The translations under genes and the position numbers were made by a program. Of a DNA stretch of 64,000 nt, positions 36,540-47,589 are shown in pieces. The DNA is from Odontocerum albicorne (Eukaryota; Arthropoda; Insecta; Trichoptera; Odontoceridae), in assembly GCA_949825065.1 (NCBI GenBank), contig OX463846.1, positions 7,769,366 to 7,833,365 on the forward strand, written 5' to 3'. The notes under the pieces are model-generated. The model had not been told where the DNA came from. It ran no database searches and saw only the letters and a program-made list of their open reading frames with translations. Position 1 is the stretch's first letter. Each line of letters begins with the position of its first letter.

Positions 36540-36748
36540 CTAAACGACCTCTGTCGAATAGTTGGTAAGACACCTGTCTTCAAGCTCGAAGGTCGCGAAT
36601 TCGCAGCCAGGATTTTTTTTTAAATGATTCCAGTTTGATTTTCACTTAAGACCTCTTTTATGTTATTCTGTTTGGTTGGAAGTATTTGCCACATAACAAT
36701 AAGGCATCCAAGTGGTACTGTGTACAACGAAAGTGTAATTAAAAAAAA
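36540..36748 (+). repeat. tRNA-derived SINE
   Basis: Head: tagttggtaagacacctgtc (A-box region) and gaaggtcgcgaattcgcagc (B-box damaged). Body: gtttgattttcacttaagac and ctcttttatgtta. Tail: ttggttggaagtatttgcca, tggtactgtgtacaacgaaa. Confidence 0.75.
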
Positions 36749-36829
36749 CTATAACCCGAGAGAAATGTTATCTTGCATTATATAATACAGGTCATTCAGT
36801 CTTCCCTTCATTTCTTTCCAAATATTCTG

Positions 36830-37950
36830 ATAGAAAGAGTAAGAAGAAAGTGTGGGATACTCATGGTGTCTTTTTGAATGGAGAGGATGCGTGGATCAGA
36901 TTTTTTTTAGCGTATGCTTGGAAAAAATATATGAAAACAAAATATAAACGTCTTGTGAGTTTGTGAACTTGGAAAAAGCGCACGACCACGTGATAAGGGA
37001 AATTTATTTGTGGTTTTGTGGTATTGTTTCATTATACGCCAATAGTGGAGCATGTACTAGAGGAAATAGTATCTTGACTGATTGGTTTCATATTTTGATA
37101 GGAATAAAACAAGATGCGTTATGTCACCCTGCTTGTTTGATATTTATATAGATTATGATTTTAAAAATGACAAAGGTAAATTGGTGGCATGCAAATGTCG
37201 AATGGGAACGTATTACTATATGCAAATGATATTGAAATGCTGGCGGAGAGAGTGAATATGAAAAGCAGAGTTTTATATGTAAATGCATAAAGAAAAAGAT
37301 CTGAGAATGAACATTGCATAATTCAGAGTAATGGCTAAAAAGTGTGAAAGGAAAACTAAATGCGATATATAGATGAATAATGAAAGATTGGAGCAAGTTG
37401 AGAAGTTCTACTATTTGGTTAGTATTTTCTTAGATGATGGATAAGTTAAATGGGATATCGAACGGCGTGTAGTGATATAAAAATGTCAATGAAGCAATAA
37501 AACATGTAAACACGAACCGGGCAGTATTAAACTCTGCTACGATGATAGTCCACAATTGTATTTTGGTGGCAACGTTTATATATGGGAGTGAAACGTGAAC
37601 GTAGAAACAAACTGATAGGAGCCAAATCAATGCTGTAGAAATGCGTAAATTAAGAAAATACATGAAGTGATAATGTATAACAGTACGGAATTAAGTGATA
37701 AGGGATGAATCTGAACTTAAGGGTGATGTGTTAAGTAAGATTAAGAAGAGCATGCTGAGATGGTTTAGGCATATGGAACGAATGAATGAAGAAAGACTAA
37801 CAAAACAGACATATAGAGAAAATGTGAGTGAAAGACGTGTAAGAGAAAGATCAAGGAAAATATGGTTGCATCAAGTGATTTATATTCTGAAAGAAGGAAA
37901 CTTAGATAGTCAGATGAACCGTAGAAGTTGTATGAATGTGAAAGAAGGGA
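36830..37950 (+). pseudogene. LINE-A relic, longest copy (RT palm to 3' end)
   Basis: This is the reference copy for the family. Conceptual reading in several frames gives motif A as CEFVNLEKAHDHVIRE near 36,960, and a motif B remnant near 37,105. A YADD-derived ..LYANDIEMLAERV lies near 37,211-37,250, then NNERLEQVEKFYYL near 37,380. The MLRWFRHMERMNEERLTKQT and RERSRKIWLHQVI segments lie at 37,751-37,880. Numerous stops and frameshifts show it has been dead for a long time. An RTE-like fragment on the other strand begins at its 3' end (about 37,955). Confidence 0.75.
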
Positions 37951-37954
37951 AGTC

Positions 37955-38275
37955 TGTGTATCTTCTCCCTGGATCCATCACAACTCACTGTCTGCGAAGA
38001 CTGTTGGGGTCAGCTCTCCTCGTCCTCAGGTTGTATGCTCTTCTGTCCCGGACTACGTCCCCCAGGCCGTGCCTCTGCATCAGGTTATCTTGTCGCACCA
38101 CCCATGAATTATTTGGTCTTCCTCTGGTTGTTATTGGAGGAAGATCTATGGAGATTGCCTGGTTCACAATGTGGTCGGGTGCTCTGCGTCCCACGTGCCC
38201 ATACCATCTCAATCGCCTCTCCTTCATCTTGCTGTTGATGTCTGTAATACCTAGGCTTCCACGAATGCTCCATAA
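37955..38275 (-). pseudogene. RTE-like retrotransposon C-terminal fragment
   Basis: The minus strand reads IRGSLGITDINSKMKERRLR, WYGHVGRRAPDHIVNQAISI and HGLGDVVRDRRAYNLRTRRA, a close relative of 30.35-30.85 kb. About 90 codons stay open. Homology to that copy stops at about 38,273 where unrelated sequence is joined, so the element is either 5'-truncated or internally deleted. Confidence 0.8.
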
Positions 38276-38790
38276 AGCTTCGGTTTGTTTGGCTGATTTT
38301 TTATCCACCGATTGTCATCGGACGTGGAACCAGAGAGGCCCAACTAACTAGTGCTGTATCCGCTGTCATTGGTCATGTAATGGCCCATTATCGGATTAAT
38401 CTAATGAGCCTGGATACCCATTAGCGATGGTGTATGTGACTAGTACCCGAATATGCCGAGTTGGCACACCCACCATGTGTAAGCCGCCGCTAACATGCGA
38501 GACAGACGCTCACTGCTTCTCACTTTAGCCGTACTTTTGGGATCCTCCGACGGATTGGTTACCATCAACTTCACCCTCAAGTCCGTTGCCCGTCGGTCAC
38601 CGCGTGGAGGTATGAGGAGCATGGTGGGAGAAGCTGTGTCGGTCCAGTCCCTAGAACCAATGTATTGCGCTATAACCACCCGACCGACATCGAGATAAAA
38701 AAATATGTCGCTCTGGTCTGTGGGCCTTCCCTTACAGGGAAATGGCGTGCTGGTGTGTATGTATAACCATACAAGGGTATTTTTTTCGGG
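38276..38790 (-). repeat. Less AT-rich block joined to the RTE fragment
   Basis: About 500 bp of clearly higher GC than the surroundings, continuous with the RTE-like end. It contains a 118-codon minus-strand frame (38,440-38,796) with no catalytic motif. It could be the 5' end of the same element joined to its 3' end by internal deletion, or an unrelated insertion. I do not recognise a product. Confidence 0.35.
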
Positions 38791-38866
38791 TATCATCAGG
38801 AATCAAATAGGAAACCCTCTATTGGAATTCAAGCATCTTACCAAGTAAGCTACGTAGGTCGCCAAT
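38791..38866 (-). repeat. SINE head fragment
   Basis: Minus strand: cgacctacgtagcttacttg (A-box region), aagatgcttgaattccaata (B-box region altered). No body or tail. Confidence 0.5.
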
Positions 38867-39264
38867 ATTCTAGAGAAAAATCGGAACTTAGTTTAAAATT
38901 TTAACTTTTATTCCTTTATTTACAATGTACGTATAACATTACTTCGAATTTATTACCATTCAACCAAATAGACCAAATCGAAGGTAATTTAATAGAAAAG
39001 ACGATTTTACCTTAACTGAACCTGACCGACTTAAGTTAGCCTTCCTTAAAACGAACGGGCTTAATCTTATCTATCTTGAGTTAGGTTATTAGTTCTAAAC
39101 CTCACCTTAATTCAGTCCATAAAAGCAATTGTGATCTTTATTGTACAGCATCACGTACTGACTTAAGTACAATACATATGTGTCGTTTTATTTCACGCGT
39201 AAGAATTTATTGTGCTATTTAAATTATTAAATTCAATTCAAACCAAATGGTGTATGCTTCATAA
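38867..39264. other. Intergenic, nothing recognised
   Basis: Nothing recognised. Confidence 0.4.
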
Positions 39265-39355
39265 CAGCGTAACAGTAATAACAAGGTTGATGTATGGAAG
39301 TGAAACTTGGATTTTGAAAATAAATACGTTAGATGAGAATATGCGGTGTGTTGAT
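39265..39355 (+). repeat. LINE-A relic, short
   Basis: Encodes a trace of LMYGSETWILK (near 39,285-39,315), the usual segment after the RT palm, then breaks off. Confidence 0.5.
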
Positions 39356-39384
39356 GTATGAGCGAAATAATTGTTAACATATTT

Positions 39385-39990
39385 TTAACCTTTCCTTCCT
39401 GTGCTAAAAAAATCTGCGCGTTCCGGTGCTGTGTATTCAATACACATGAGCGATTTTAAATCGGAAAAATAAGAATATTCATAGCCAAGCGCTAAATTAA
39501 TTAAATTTGAAGTCAAAAGTGATAATAATTGAAATTTAATTGCTGAAAACATGAAAAAAACATCGGCCGACGTTCACAACACGGGTGAAGAGACCATCTC
39601 AAATGGATGCCCGAGAGCTACTGAAACGAGAGAAGCGAGCGAACTGAGATTCCATTTCTTGCATTCCCATATGCCGAAGTAGAGTGAGACGTGAAAATAG
39701 CGTCACTTTCTTACCCATAGCGATTTTTTAGAATGAATATACCTACGTCACACACTGGCACACGTTTGATTGTATTGGTGAATTTATTTCCAATTTTCAC
39801 AAAATGTAATTGGTATGGCCGATAAGTGCTTATTATTATTAATATATTTTTTTTATTCAATGCGTTAATGTATTGCGGAGGAATACCTAAAATCTGAACC
39901 CAGCATTTATTATATTTAAAGAGATATTAAAGTTTTTAGAAGCAATGTGTACTAGTTACACATCACAGTCCTCTGTTCTTGTACCTTTAT
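39385..39990 (+). repeat. Candidate piggyBac-like element, non-coding
   Basis: TTAA at 39,385-39,388 then cctttccttcctgtgctaaaaaaatc, which matches the left end of the 42.59 kb MITE. At the other side, tgtgtactagttacacatca (39,945-39,965) is the inverted partner of the 32.26 kb end. The far TTAA is not intact. The interior has no transposase frame. Confidence 0.4.
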
Positions 39991-40004
39991 AAATGGATTT
40001 ATGT

Positions 40005-40075
40005 TGTGTACATACAGGGTATATCAGACGGGCTTATTGCTATTTCGCAATGTCTTCCAGCCAGCCAGCTTATCT
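40005..40075 (-). repeat. SINE tail fragment
   Basis: gttgtgtacatacagggtat, agacgggcttattgctattt and cgcaatgtcttccagccagc are the family tail in minus orientation. Confidence 0.55.
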
Positions 40076-40657
40076 AGAATATGTTAGCTATTTTGATTTG
40101 TTACATATTTTACAAAATAAATTGTTTATATTCAAGAAAAAATTAATAACTGCTCTCTAAACAAAATTACTGTACTCCAATAAGAAAATAATTCGTTTAA
40201 AGAATTCGTTTAAAAATAAAGAAGGGAAAGAAAAGAAAGTAAAGATGAAAGTATATTCTGAATACTCTAGAACGCGAATAAGGATGATATTTTAGTTTTA
40301 GAGTGTAATTTTATATTTAATTTTATAATACGATATTACAAAATATGTTCTTTAACAAAGTTTACCCTGTTACCAATTAGGCTTTTGTGTTTAATGTAAG
40401 TCCAAGTCCTCTATTAGATAAGCTTTTTATATGTTTTTCTTGAGATTTTAGTATCACTCTGAGATGTTTTAAAAAAACGACAAATGTATTTTTAGAATAT
40501 CTAAGAATGACTATGAATTTTTAGAGAGGTTCATTTTACTTAGCTTTTCCCCCGGGTTTCCACAGCAACTTTCCAAACATGTAACACTAACCATTTTTCA
40601 TTAGTGTATAATCATAAATTTTCCATATTTAAATATATCACTTAAGGGGATATTCTA
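40076..40657. other. AT-rich intergenic
   Basis: Nothing recognised. Confidence 0.4.
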
Positions 40658-41610
40658 CGAGGCGTATCCAGAAAGTAAGTGTACTGAGGCTCTCACGACC
40701 GGATGGATTTTATTTTCGACATGTTGGCTACATTTCCGTGTAGCCTGACCCTTCCCCTCCGCAACGAGACCGGTTCGAGGTCAGTACGTTGAGAAGTGTC
40801 GACGCGACAACACGTTTCGTGAAAAATGTCAAACCAATCTCCCGCCAAGTGCGAAATTTTGTAAAAAGGCAAGAGTTTTTGAGGCGCTGCAAACTCCATG
40901 GAGATGAATTTCTCCGCTCCATCGTTACTGGAGATGAAACTTGGGTTGCACACTACACGCCTGAAACCAAAAGGCAGTCTCAACAGTGGCGTCACACCTC
41001 TTCACCCTCCGCCAAAAAGTTCAAAACCACAATTTCACCCAAGAAAATCATGGCATCCGTGTTTTGGGACTGTCAAGGCATAATTTTAATTGAATATATG
41101 CCTCAAAGAGAGACCATCAACTCAACAAGATACTTTGAGACCCTAAAAAAATTGCGGAGGGCGATTCAGAACAAGAGGAGAGGCATGCTGACAAAGGGAG
41201 TCTGCCTGCTGCACGACAATGCAAGACCACACATGGCCAACGCCACGAAGGAACTGCTCGCCTCGTTTAAATGGGATGTCCTGAACCATCCCGCGCATTC
41301 CCCTGACCTAGCACCTTCAGATTACTATCTCTTTACCTCCCTGAAGCTGCACATGGGTGGAAAAAGGTTTTCAACCGACGAGGAGGTAAAGGAGGAGGTG
41401 GAGAAGTGGATGGAGGGGTTGGCGGGAAACTACTTCGAGGAAGGCATAAAAAAGTTGATACCCCGCTTCACCACCTGCATTGAGACGAATGGCGACTATG
41501 TCGAAAAATAGCTTACATATGTACTACGGTAATCACGTAATTTTTTTGTTTAAATAAAAAAAATTGTAACCTACAAAAATTCAGTACACTTAGTTTCTGG
41601 ATATGCCTCG
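40658..41610 (+). mobile_element. Mariner transposon, 953 bp, N-terminally deleted
   Basis: 29-bp terminal inverted repeats: the left (40,658-40,686) starts CGAGGCGTATCCAGAAAGTA and the right (41,582-41,610) is its complement with two mismatches. Both sides carry the TA target duplication (40,656-40,657 and 41,611-41,612). Full-length mariners are about 1.3 kb, so roughly 350 bp are missing, and the protein shows the loss is at the 5' coding end. Intact ends mean it could still be mobilised in trans. Confidence 0.95.
40789..41511 (+). pseudogene. Mariner transposase, catalytic domain open, N-terminus missing
   Basis: The 240-codon frame opens without an ATG and covers about two thirds of the usual ~345-residue transposase. 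The catalytic triad is complete: Asp49 in VTGDETW, Asp143 in LLHDNARPH and Asp178 in SPDLAPSDYYLF, giving the D,D34D spacing of true mariners. The C-terminal end GIKKLIPRFTTCIETNGDYV is normal. The N-terminal helix-turn-helix domains that bind the inverted repeats are absent, along with a start codon, so cut-and-paste activity is not expected. No stop or frameshift interrupts the catalytic part, which suggests a fairly young insertion. Confidence 0.9.
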
Positions 41611-41612
41611 TA

Positions 41613-42364
41613 CAATACTCTAGAGGCATGACTTTCGGGTGTTTTTTTCAGACTAAATAAAAAAAACAAAAAAAATCCTTTACATTTTTTACAGTTTGTT
41701 TATTGATAATTAGTACAAAAAAAATTTTGTAGTTTTTTTTTAAATTCAAGATATCAGCTGTTATACCTTGTAAAAAAAGGTGGGTAAGCTGATCGACAGG
41801 ATTGTAACCCTTTCGGAAATCTAAAACAATAATCACATAAATACAGCTTTTTGATAAAAAATAATGTCGTTATAGTAAAATAATCGTAAAATGGCGGCTG
41901 TCTGAAAACAAATAAAAATTTTTTACCCTTTTTTCCAATTTTAAATTTTTTTTTAAATGGTAAAAAACATAGTTTATAATTTTTCAAGGTAGGGACGATA
42001 GATAAATAGTTATCAAAGTTTTATACCAAATTTGAAGGCAATCGGTTGGATAGAATTTGAAAATTTATATAGACCTGGTCGAAAAAAGCAGTTTCGAGAA
42101 AAACGCATTTATAGTTTTGAGATTATTGTCCGAGTCATTCCGGTGCGGTGTAATTGCTGCCTCATTTATAGCTATAACTTCGTAAATATTAAGAATTTTA
42201 TAATTTCCTTTTTGAGAACATATTTTTAAAGGGCTAAACTTTAAGAATATGCAAAAAAATATATATTTTTTTTCAAATTTCCAAAGTAGAATGCCCCCTG
42301 AAATATAAGTTCAAATAACATATATTATCTATGATAGAGCAACAATTAATTTATATGTATTATT
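41613..42364. other. AT-rich intergenic
   Basis: No gene recognised. Small frames at 41,648-41,987 and 42,032-42,229 lack motifs. Confidence 0.4.
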
Positions 42365-42530
42365 TGTTTCACACTTTCGTTGTGTACAGTACAACGTGGC
42401 GGGATTATTGCCATGAAGATATCTCTTCCAATCAACCAGAGAAATGTCCTAGTGGTAATTAGTGAAAACCAAACTGGAACGTGTTAAAAATATTAGGGCT
42501 CTAATGAGAATCAAACCCGCCGAGTTTTCA
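42365..42530 (-). repeat. tRNA-derived SINE, head incomplete
   Basis: Tail well kept (cacactttcgttgtgtacag, acaacgtggcgggattattg, ccatgaagatatctcttcca). The body follows, then aatgagaatcaaacccgccg where the B-box lies. The A-box end is lost. Confidence 0.7.
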
Positions 42531-42589
42531 ATTTAAACTTATAAAATTTTCAAATATACGTATTTATCATGTTAATACTTGTTTTCGAT

Positions 42590-42781
42590 TTAACACTTGC
42601 CTTACTGTGCTAAAAAAATCCACCAGCCACTGTGCTGGACGCTCAGCATCCAGTGAAAAATGTATGTTTTAAATTAAAATTATGCAAAATCTGCTAGGTT
42701 ATTTTTTGTAATTAGCTATAAAATTATTTTATTATGCTAGTCCTTGTCACTCACTATCCATCATAGGGTGGCAAGTGTTAA
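42590..42781. mobile_element. piggyBac-like MITE, 184 bp
   Basis: The unit 42,594-42,777 starts CACTTGCC and ends GGCAAGTG (perfect 8-bp inverted ends). It is flanked on both sides by TTAA (42,590-42,593 and 42,778-42,781), the diagnostic target duplication of piggyBac elements. Its left end continues ttactgtgctaaaaaaatcc, shared with 39,385. The inside holds a small palindrome around gtgctggacgctcagcatcc. There is no coding capacity. Confidence 0.75.
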
Positions 42782-42899
42782 TGATTAATTTGCATTTATT
42801 TTCCATGATTTTCGTCAAAGCATAAATTCATTTTATTCAAAAATAAATAAATGTAACGTATGTAAAATTTAGTAGTAAATGCATAAGGACCGTACATTC

Positions 42900-43020
42900 A
42901 GGGCATTGTACTTTGTTTAGTCAAACACTTTTATTCCACTTTGTATAACGGTATAACCCTACCGGTTACAAGGTTTTCACCTCATCATCAGAGGAACACT
43001 TGTTTGTACTCCCCTAATAA
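42900..43020 (-). repeat. Penelope-like terminal repeat, solo
   Basis: gtcaaacacttttattccac, aacggtataaccctaccggt and tcacctcatcatcagaggaa match the ends at 16.5 and 19.1 kb. On the minus strand: CTGATGA, stem AGG/CCT around TGAAAA, GTAAC in place of GAAAC, hairpin CGGTA/TACCG, GTTA. No coding part adjacent. Confidence 0.6.
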
Positions 43021-43605
43021 TGCACTTTCTAATATCGGCAAATTTAACGCTGAGGAAAGCAAATTTGGTAATATGATAATCTTTTTTTAAAAAAACTCGC
43101 AAAATTGGTATAAAAATTAAGAATTTCATATTTTTTAATGACTTTTTTTTATCAAATTTCATTTACAAACATTCGGCAAGATCGCCAAGTGTCATCATTT
43201 TTTTACGAAACATTATGAATATGAATATTTGAACTTTTAATTTAATTTTCTGGTAAATATTTGATATAACCGTATGTGATTAAAAATATTAATTCTTCGT
43301 AAATTTTCAAATCTTACGTTTTTTTTAATAAAATGTTTTTTCATCAAATTAAAAAAGTCAACTTTCCTCGAAATCCAAATTTTCTTTAATATAATAAATT
43401 AATAAAAAATAGAGAAAGACCAAAGATTTAGACTGTAGGAATTAAATTTTTAAGGAAGTGTTGGAGAGTTCACTTACAACCGGATAAAATCTCCAATATC
43501 AGAGAAGCCTTAACACAAAAGCTTTATAACTCTTTATTAAAAATAGCATTTATTTATATTATTTCATTCAACATTTCATACATATTAAATTATGCTTCCT
43601 ATTTA
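43021..43605. other. AT-rich intergenic
   Basis: Nothing recognised. Confidence 0.4.
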
Positions 43606-43985
43606 TTTAACACTTTTATTGCAAATACAATCTGGTGGGATTATTGCCAGGCGGCAATCTCTTCCAGCCAACAAGACAAAAGTAAACGAAGCAAGTTACA
43701 TGGTCGCATAAAACATTCAAATGACGATACATCCCCACGAAATCTACAATATAAACACACACGTGAGCATATACCCACGAACCCCACAAAGACGAACAAT
43801 CATCCGAACATCCTTTTTCATATAAAGTGAGATATATTTCTTCAATCAAAAGTAAGGGAAGGGATGGTGGAGAGGAAAGGAAAAGAAAAATCAGGAATGA
43901 AACACGTTATTTTACTGACTAGAAATTAAGAATTTTTTCAGTTGCTTCTTAAAGCATACCAAGGACGGAGCGAGTCTTATATTGG
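43606..43985 (-). repeat. Dispersed repeat R1, long copy
   Basis: Near match to 34,893-35,268 over its whole length, ending aaagcataccaaggacggagcgagtcttatattg. The SINE-like block (tggtgggattattgcc..ggcaatctcttccagccaa) is at the left, i.e. the 3' end on the minus strand. Confidence 0.8.
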
Positions 43986-44576
43986 TTTGTAACTGATTTC
44001 AGAGTATCACTGCATGGACAGTAAAGGACGGCGTAAAAACTGAGGAGCGGTGAACTGGAAAGGCCAATAAACAATATCTTTTTGAGCGCTGTCCTAATTC
44101 GTGATTGGAAAGACGCAGATAATTTTCAGCGAGATAAGAGAGTAGAGACTTCTTCGCAGAAGAGTGGAACTTTAGAAGCCAGTTAAATTATGCTTCTTCG
44201 CAGAAGAGTAGAACTTTGAGTAGATTTCGTCTTCATCGCTTTAATTGATTATTCCGAATCAATCCACCAGGATACTGACTAGGCCTTCATCGTTGCTGGT
44301 CTATCTATAGATGTTGAAGATGTGAGTTGAGTGTTTATATTTAGGAAGTACTTGAAAACAACCCTTTTTTGGGAGATTTTAACAAAATGAATGATTATAT
44401 ATGAATAATACACACATAAGTTACACCACACCTAAAGCCCAATGTGTTATTATCATAAGAGTATATCAATAAATTGCTCTCTAAAGGGCGCATTATAAAT
44501 TGTCTTGTTATTATTTTAAGTAAATAGAATACATAATGACAGAAGTTTTATTATTTTAATTAAATAGAATACATAA
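43986..44576. other. Intergenic with a short duplication
   Basis: acttcttcgcagaagagtgg..aacttt (44,149-44,172) is repeated at 44,193-44,217, each containing the hairpin CTTCT-TCGC-AGAAG. Otherwise nothing recognised. Confidence 0.4.
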
Positions 44577-44800
44577 AGGGTGTGGGCTAAAAATCATCTT
44601 GTGTCCCCGTGGCTGGTCTCGTCTTATATTGGTGAGGTGTATCTTGGTCGATGGGATGTTATTAGATGAGCCCAGACCTTTTGATAGTTTCTCTCCTAAA
44701 TGTATTTAATGCAATTTATGTGTTTTTTAAGTGTATTTAAATATATTATGTACATACTATGTTGCCATCCATAAACCTCCATTTATAATTTATTTATTCA
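44577..44800 (+). repeat. Dispersed repeat R3 (second copy)
   Basis: Same orientation and block order as 27,181-27,395 (cccgtggctggtctcg, ggtgaggtgtatcttgg, gatgttattagatgagccca, gaccttttgatag) with an A/T-rich tail. Confidence 0.75.
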
Positions 44801-45169
44801 TTAAAAATAAATTAAATAGATTAATATCTACAAATATTTATCATGTTTACCTGTGAAGTGGCTCTGTTATGTCTACAAAGATTATTATTCCTAAATGTAT
44901 TCATCAAGATACGGAAGGTATCAATTTCGGAAAACTTGTTCAACAAGGTTATTCCGCGTGAGAGTGGTGCCGCCCTTAATATTTTGGTGCATAAATACGG
45001 AACCGAAAACAATCTTTATTCTCGATGGCATTAATAATTGTAACGTAAATTTAACAAAAAAACTATGTATCGTTAAGAGGTTCGCTTTTTCCTTTTAATT
45101 ATTTGCAATAAATTCATAAGAAGTAGTTAATCGAAATCAACTGCTTGACGAATTAAGGAGAACTTTTGT
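44801..45169. other. AT-rich intergenic
   Basis: Overlapping 60-70 codon frames on both strands have no motif. Nothing recognised. Confidence 0.4.
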
Positions 45170-45345
45170 AATATGAAATACTATAAAGTGAGTATGAATG
45201 AATGTGAAATTAAATTTAAGCTGTTCTGTTGAGTACGATGAAGTAGAGCATTTCGAAATAGTTTGGACATGAAAAATGAATAAAAGAAAAAACAAAATAA
45301 AAATATAATGCAAATGTGAGTGAAAGACAGGTATCTTAACAACTT
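45170..45345 (+). repeat. LINE-A relic
   Basis: gagtatgaatgaatgtgaaa, ttctgttgagtacgatgaag, gaaatagtttggacatgaaa and caaatgtgagtgaaagacag match 37,690-37,840. Confidence 0.55.
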
Positions 45346-45394
45346 GCCCTGGCAGGATTTCAGTAAAAGGTTTCGGCTTGATATACCATTCGAC

Positions 45395-45520
45395 CAAAAA
45401 AACCTCCTCTAGCTAGTTGGTAAAATGTTTATGTTTTTTTCTAGCACGGCTTCAATTTCGATTCCCAAAAAATTATATTTGTCTGGTTTTCACATAAAGG
45501 GATATCCAAACAATAAAAGT
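45395..45520 (+). repeat. Decayed SINE
   Basis: cctctagctagttggtaaaa (A-box region), ttcaatttcgattcccaaaa (B-box region) and gtctggttttcacataaagg (body). The tail is lost. Confidence 0.55.
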
Positions 45521-45899
45521 ATGAGTCACGTAACAATTTGATATATTTAACTTTGAAGTAACTAAATCTTTCAATTATCGATACTCCCACTGAAGATTTA
45601 AAAGAGTAAAAACATGAGTTTTTAACGAGTTTCTCAAATTAACATTTTTGAAAGATACTACACGGTCAGGACAAATAGAACGAGGTTTTTGAAAAAAAAA
45701 ATGAGATTATTGAAAATATGAAGGATATTCTTCTTCATTGCGTGCTCAATGATGAGCATCAGGATCCCCTGATATGTCTCAAACTTGGCACACAACCTAT
45801 ATCCACCCTTCCCGGTCCTGGGCAATGTTGATTTCAGCACGAAAGAAGATTCTGTTTACTGTTAAGAAGATGCTGAAACCTAACTGTTGATTGTTTTAT
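45521..45899. other. AT-rich intergenic
   Basis: Nothing recognised. Confidence 0.4.
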
Positions 45900-46095
45900 C
45901 TCACTGTTCCTGTGTTACTAACTTTTCTAAACTTTCATCATTCATTCTAGCAACATGCACTAAGTACATTAGAATTATTCTTTCACATGTTGTAAAAATT
46001 TTTTCAGTTCCATTTCTTGGATGATAGAGAGTCTGGTGTACTTTGATATCAATGGTATACAGAATATCCACCTTCAACACTACATGAAGGATATA
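45900..46095 (-). pseudogene. Possible non-LTR C-terminal relic
   Basis: The 66-codon minus-strand frame ends RIILMYLVHVARMNDESLEK, resembling the RWxGHVxRMNEExLxK segment of LINE proteins. The match is one block only, so low confidence. Confidence 0.4.
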
Positions 46096-46724
46096 AAACA
46101 TAAGTTTATATTTAATATTTTTGAAGAAAACAGTTAAAAATAGATTATGGAAATGGTTAGGATATAAACCAATTCAAAGGCAATGTTTCACATAAAGTTA
46201 AATGATCCATTCTGAAGATAGATGGAAGCTTTGAACCTTTGAATTTCTATGTAAGCCTACACAGCCGGAAGTCACACTTAAACGGAAGTTACACTTAAAG
46301 AGGTCAATTTATTTGGCTGCCTGTTCTTAATGTTAACTAACGCTCATGACGCTTTTTATGATCCTTAGATAAATGGGCAAATTTCCTTTCTTTTCAAAAT
46401 GAAATGCCTAAGTTTTCCTTAGTTTCATCCGTAGTCCTTTTTTTACGTCCTGGATCCCGACTTTGCACGTTCTTTCCATTTGATAGATAGGTGTTCTTTG
46501 TGTTAATATCTCGAACAAAAAGTTACGATTATTCCAATGTCCCACTACTTTATATGAAAAAAAAGATCTTTCTTAGTAAAATAACTTCTGTGTGACTTAA
46601 GAAAAAGTAGTATCTGGTGCGTAAAAGTCAAATTAAAGGGTGTTGTAGAAAAGGGACACTGATTTATTTAATTTACAAATTTGTATTATTATGATAGAAG
46701 GTAAAGTGAAACATCAGAAATGAT
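46096..46724. other. Intergenic, nothing recognised
   Basis: Nothing recognised. Confidence 0.4.
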
Positions 46725-46945
46725 GGCATGGATGGTCTCCATAACCCAGTTGGTAATGAAACGTTTTCCAAACCAGGGATTGAGGGTTCGATTCCAATTG
46801 GAACTTCCAATTAGATATTTTTGGGTTTCACTTAAAGCCTGTTTGATATTTTTTGTTGATTAGAAAGGGATGGAATAAATCCTTAAAATCTGCAATAAAC
46901 TCGCCATTTTGTATGCAATTAAAGTGTACATAATACAATACATGA
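46725..46945 (+). repeat. tRNA-derived SINE
   Basis: Head: gtctccataacccagttggt and gagggttcgattccaattgg, with an almost perfect B-box (GGTTCGATTCC). Body: gggtttcacttaaagcctgt. Tail: aatctgcaataaactcgcca, then taatacaatacatg. The head is among the best preserved. Confidence 0.75.
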
Positions 46946-47240
46946 AAGAGGGGATTTTTAAATTAGATTATGAAAGCAGCTTTAAGATGGCTTAGACATG
47001 TGGAAATAATGACTTTGCGAATATGCAAGGTGGCATGAAAAAGGTGGATGGAAGAAAACTTGGCAGTATCAAGTGGACCAAATTTTAAAATAAGGTAAAA
47101 CGAGAAGTATGAATGAAGTGCGTGACGAGATATATGAATCAAGAGAAGGTGAAAGTTGCATATTTGGATCGAAAATCTTAGAAATCTGTTATCTATGCTT
47201 ACCTCGTGAGGAGCAAAATGCATGCATGTATGCATATAGT
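46946..47240 (+). repeat. LINE-A relic
   Basis: gctttaagatggcttagaca, tgtggaaataatgactttgc and later aaaggtggatggaagaaaac, aggtgaaagttgcatatttg, ggatcgaaaatcttagaaat track the C-terminal and 3' end of the family. Confidence 0.55.
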
Positions 47241-47291
47241 AGTACCATGATTTTGTGAGTATTATTTTATAAGAATAATTTCAGAATGAAA

Positions 47292-47466
47292 ATGCTATAT
47301 GGTACTTCATTACGTGGGTATACAAAATGCTATATGGTACTTCATTACGTGGGTATACAAAATGCTATATGGTACTTCATTACGTGGGTATACAAAATGC
47401 TATATGGTACTTCATTACGTGGGTATACAAAATGCTATATGGTACTTCATTACGTGGGTTTACAAA
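47292..47466. repeat. 35-bp minisatellite, five near-identical copies
   Basis: Unit starts at 47,292, 47,327, 47,362, 47,397 and 47,432: atgctatatggtacttcatt then acgtgggtatacaaa. The first four look identical; the fifth has one change (gggttt). The high identity implies recent expansion or an assembly effect. Confidence 0.97.
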
Positions 47467-47589
47467 ATACGATGACATGTGTTTTTTCCGCGTAAACTAT
47501 TATTATTTATGGTTGATTATAAAATAAACAGTGTCCTTTTTATATTATGCAAATTAAACATAGTTTAATCGAGACCGGTCAAATCTTCA

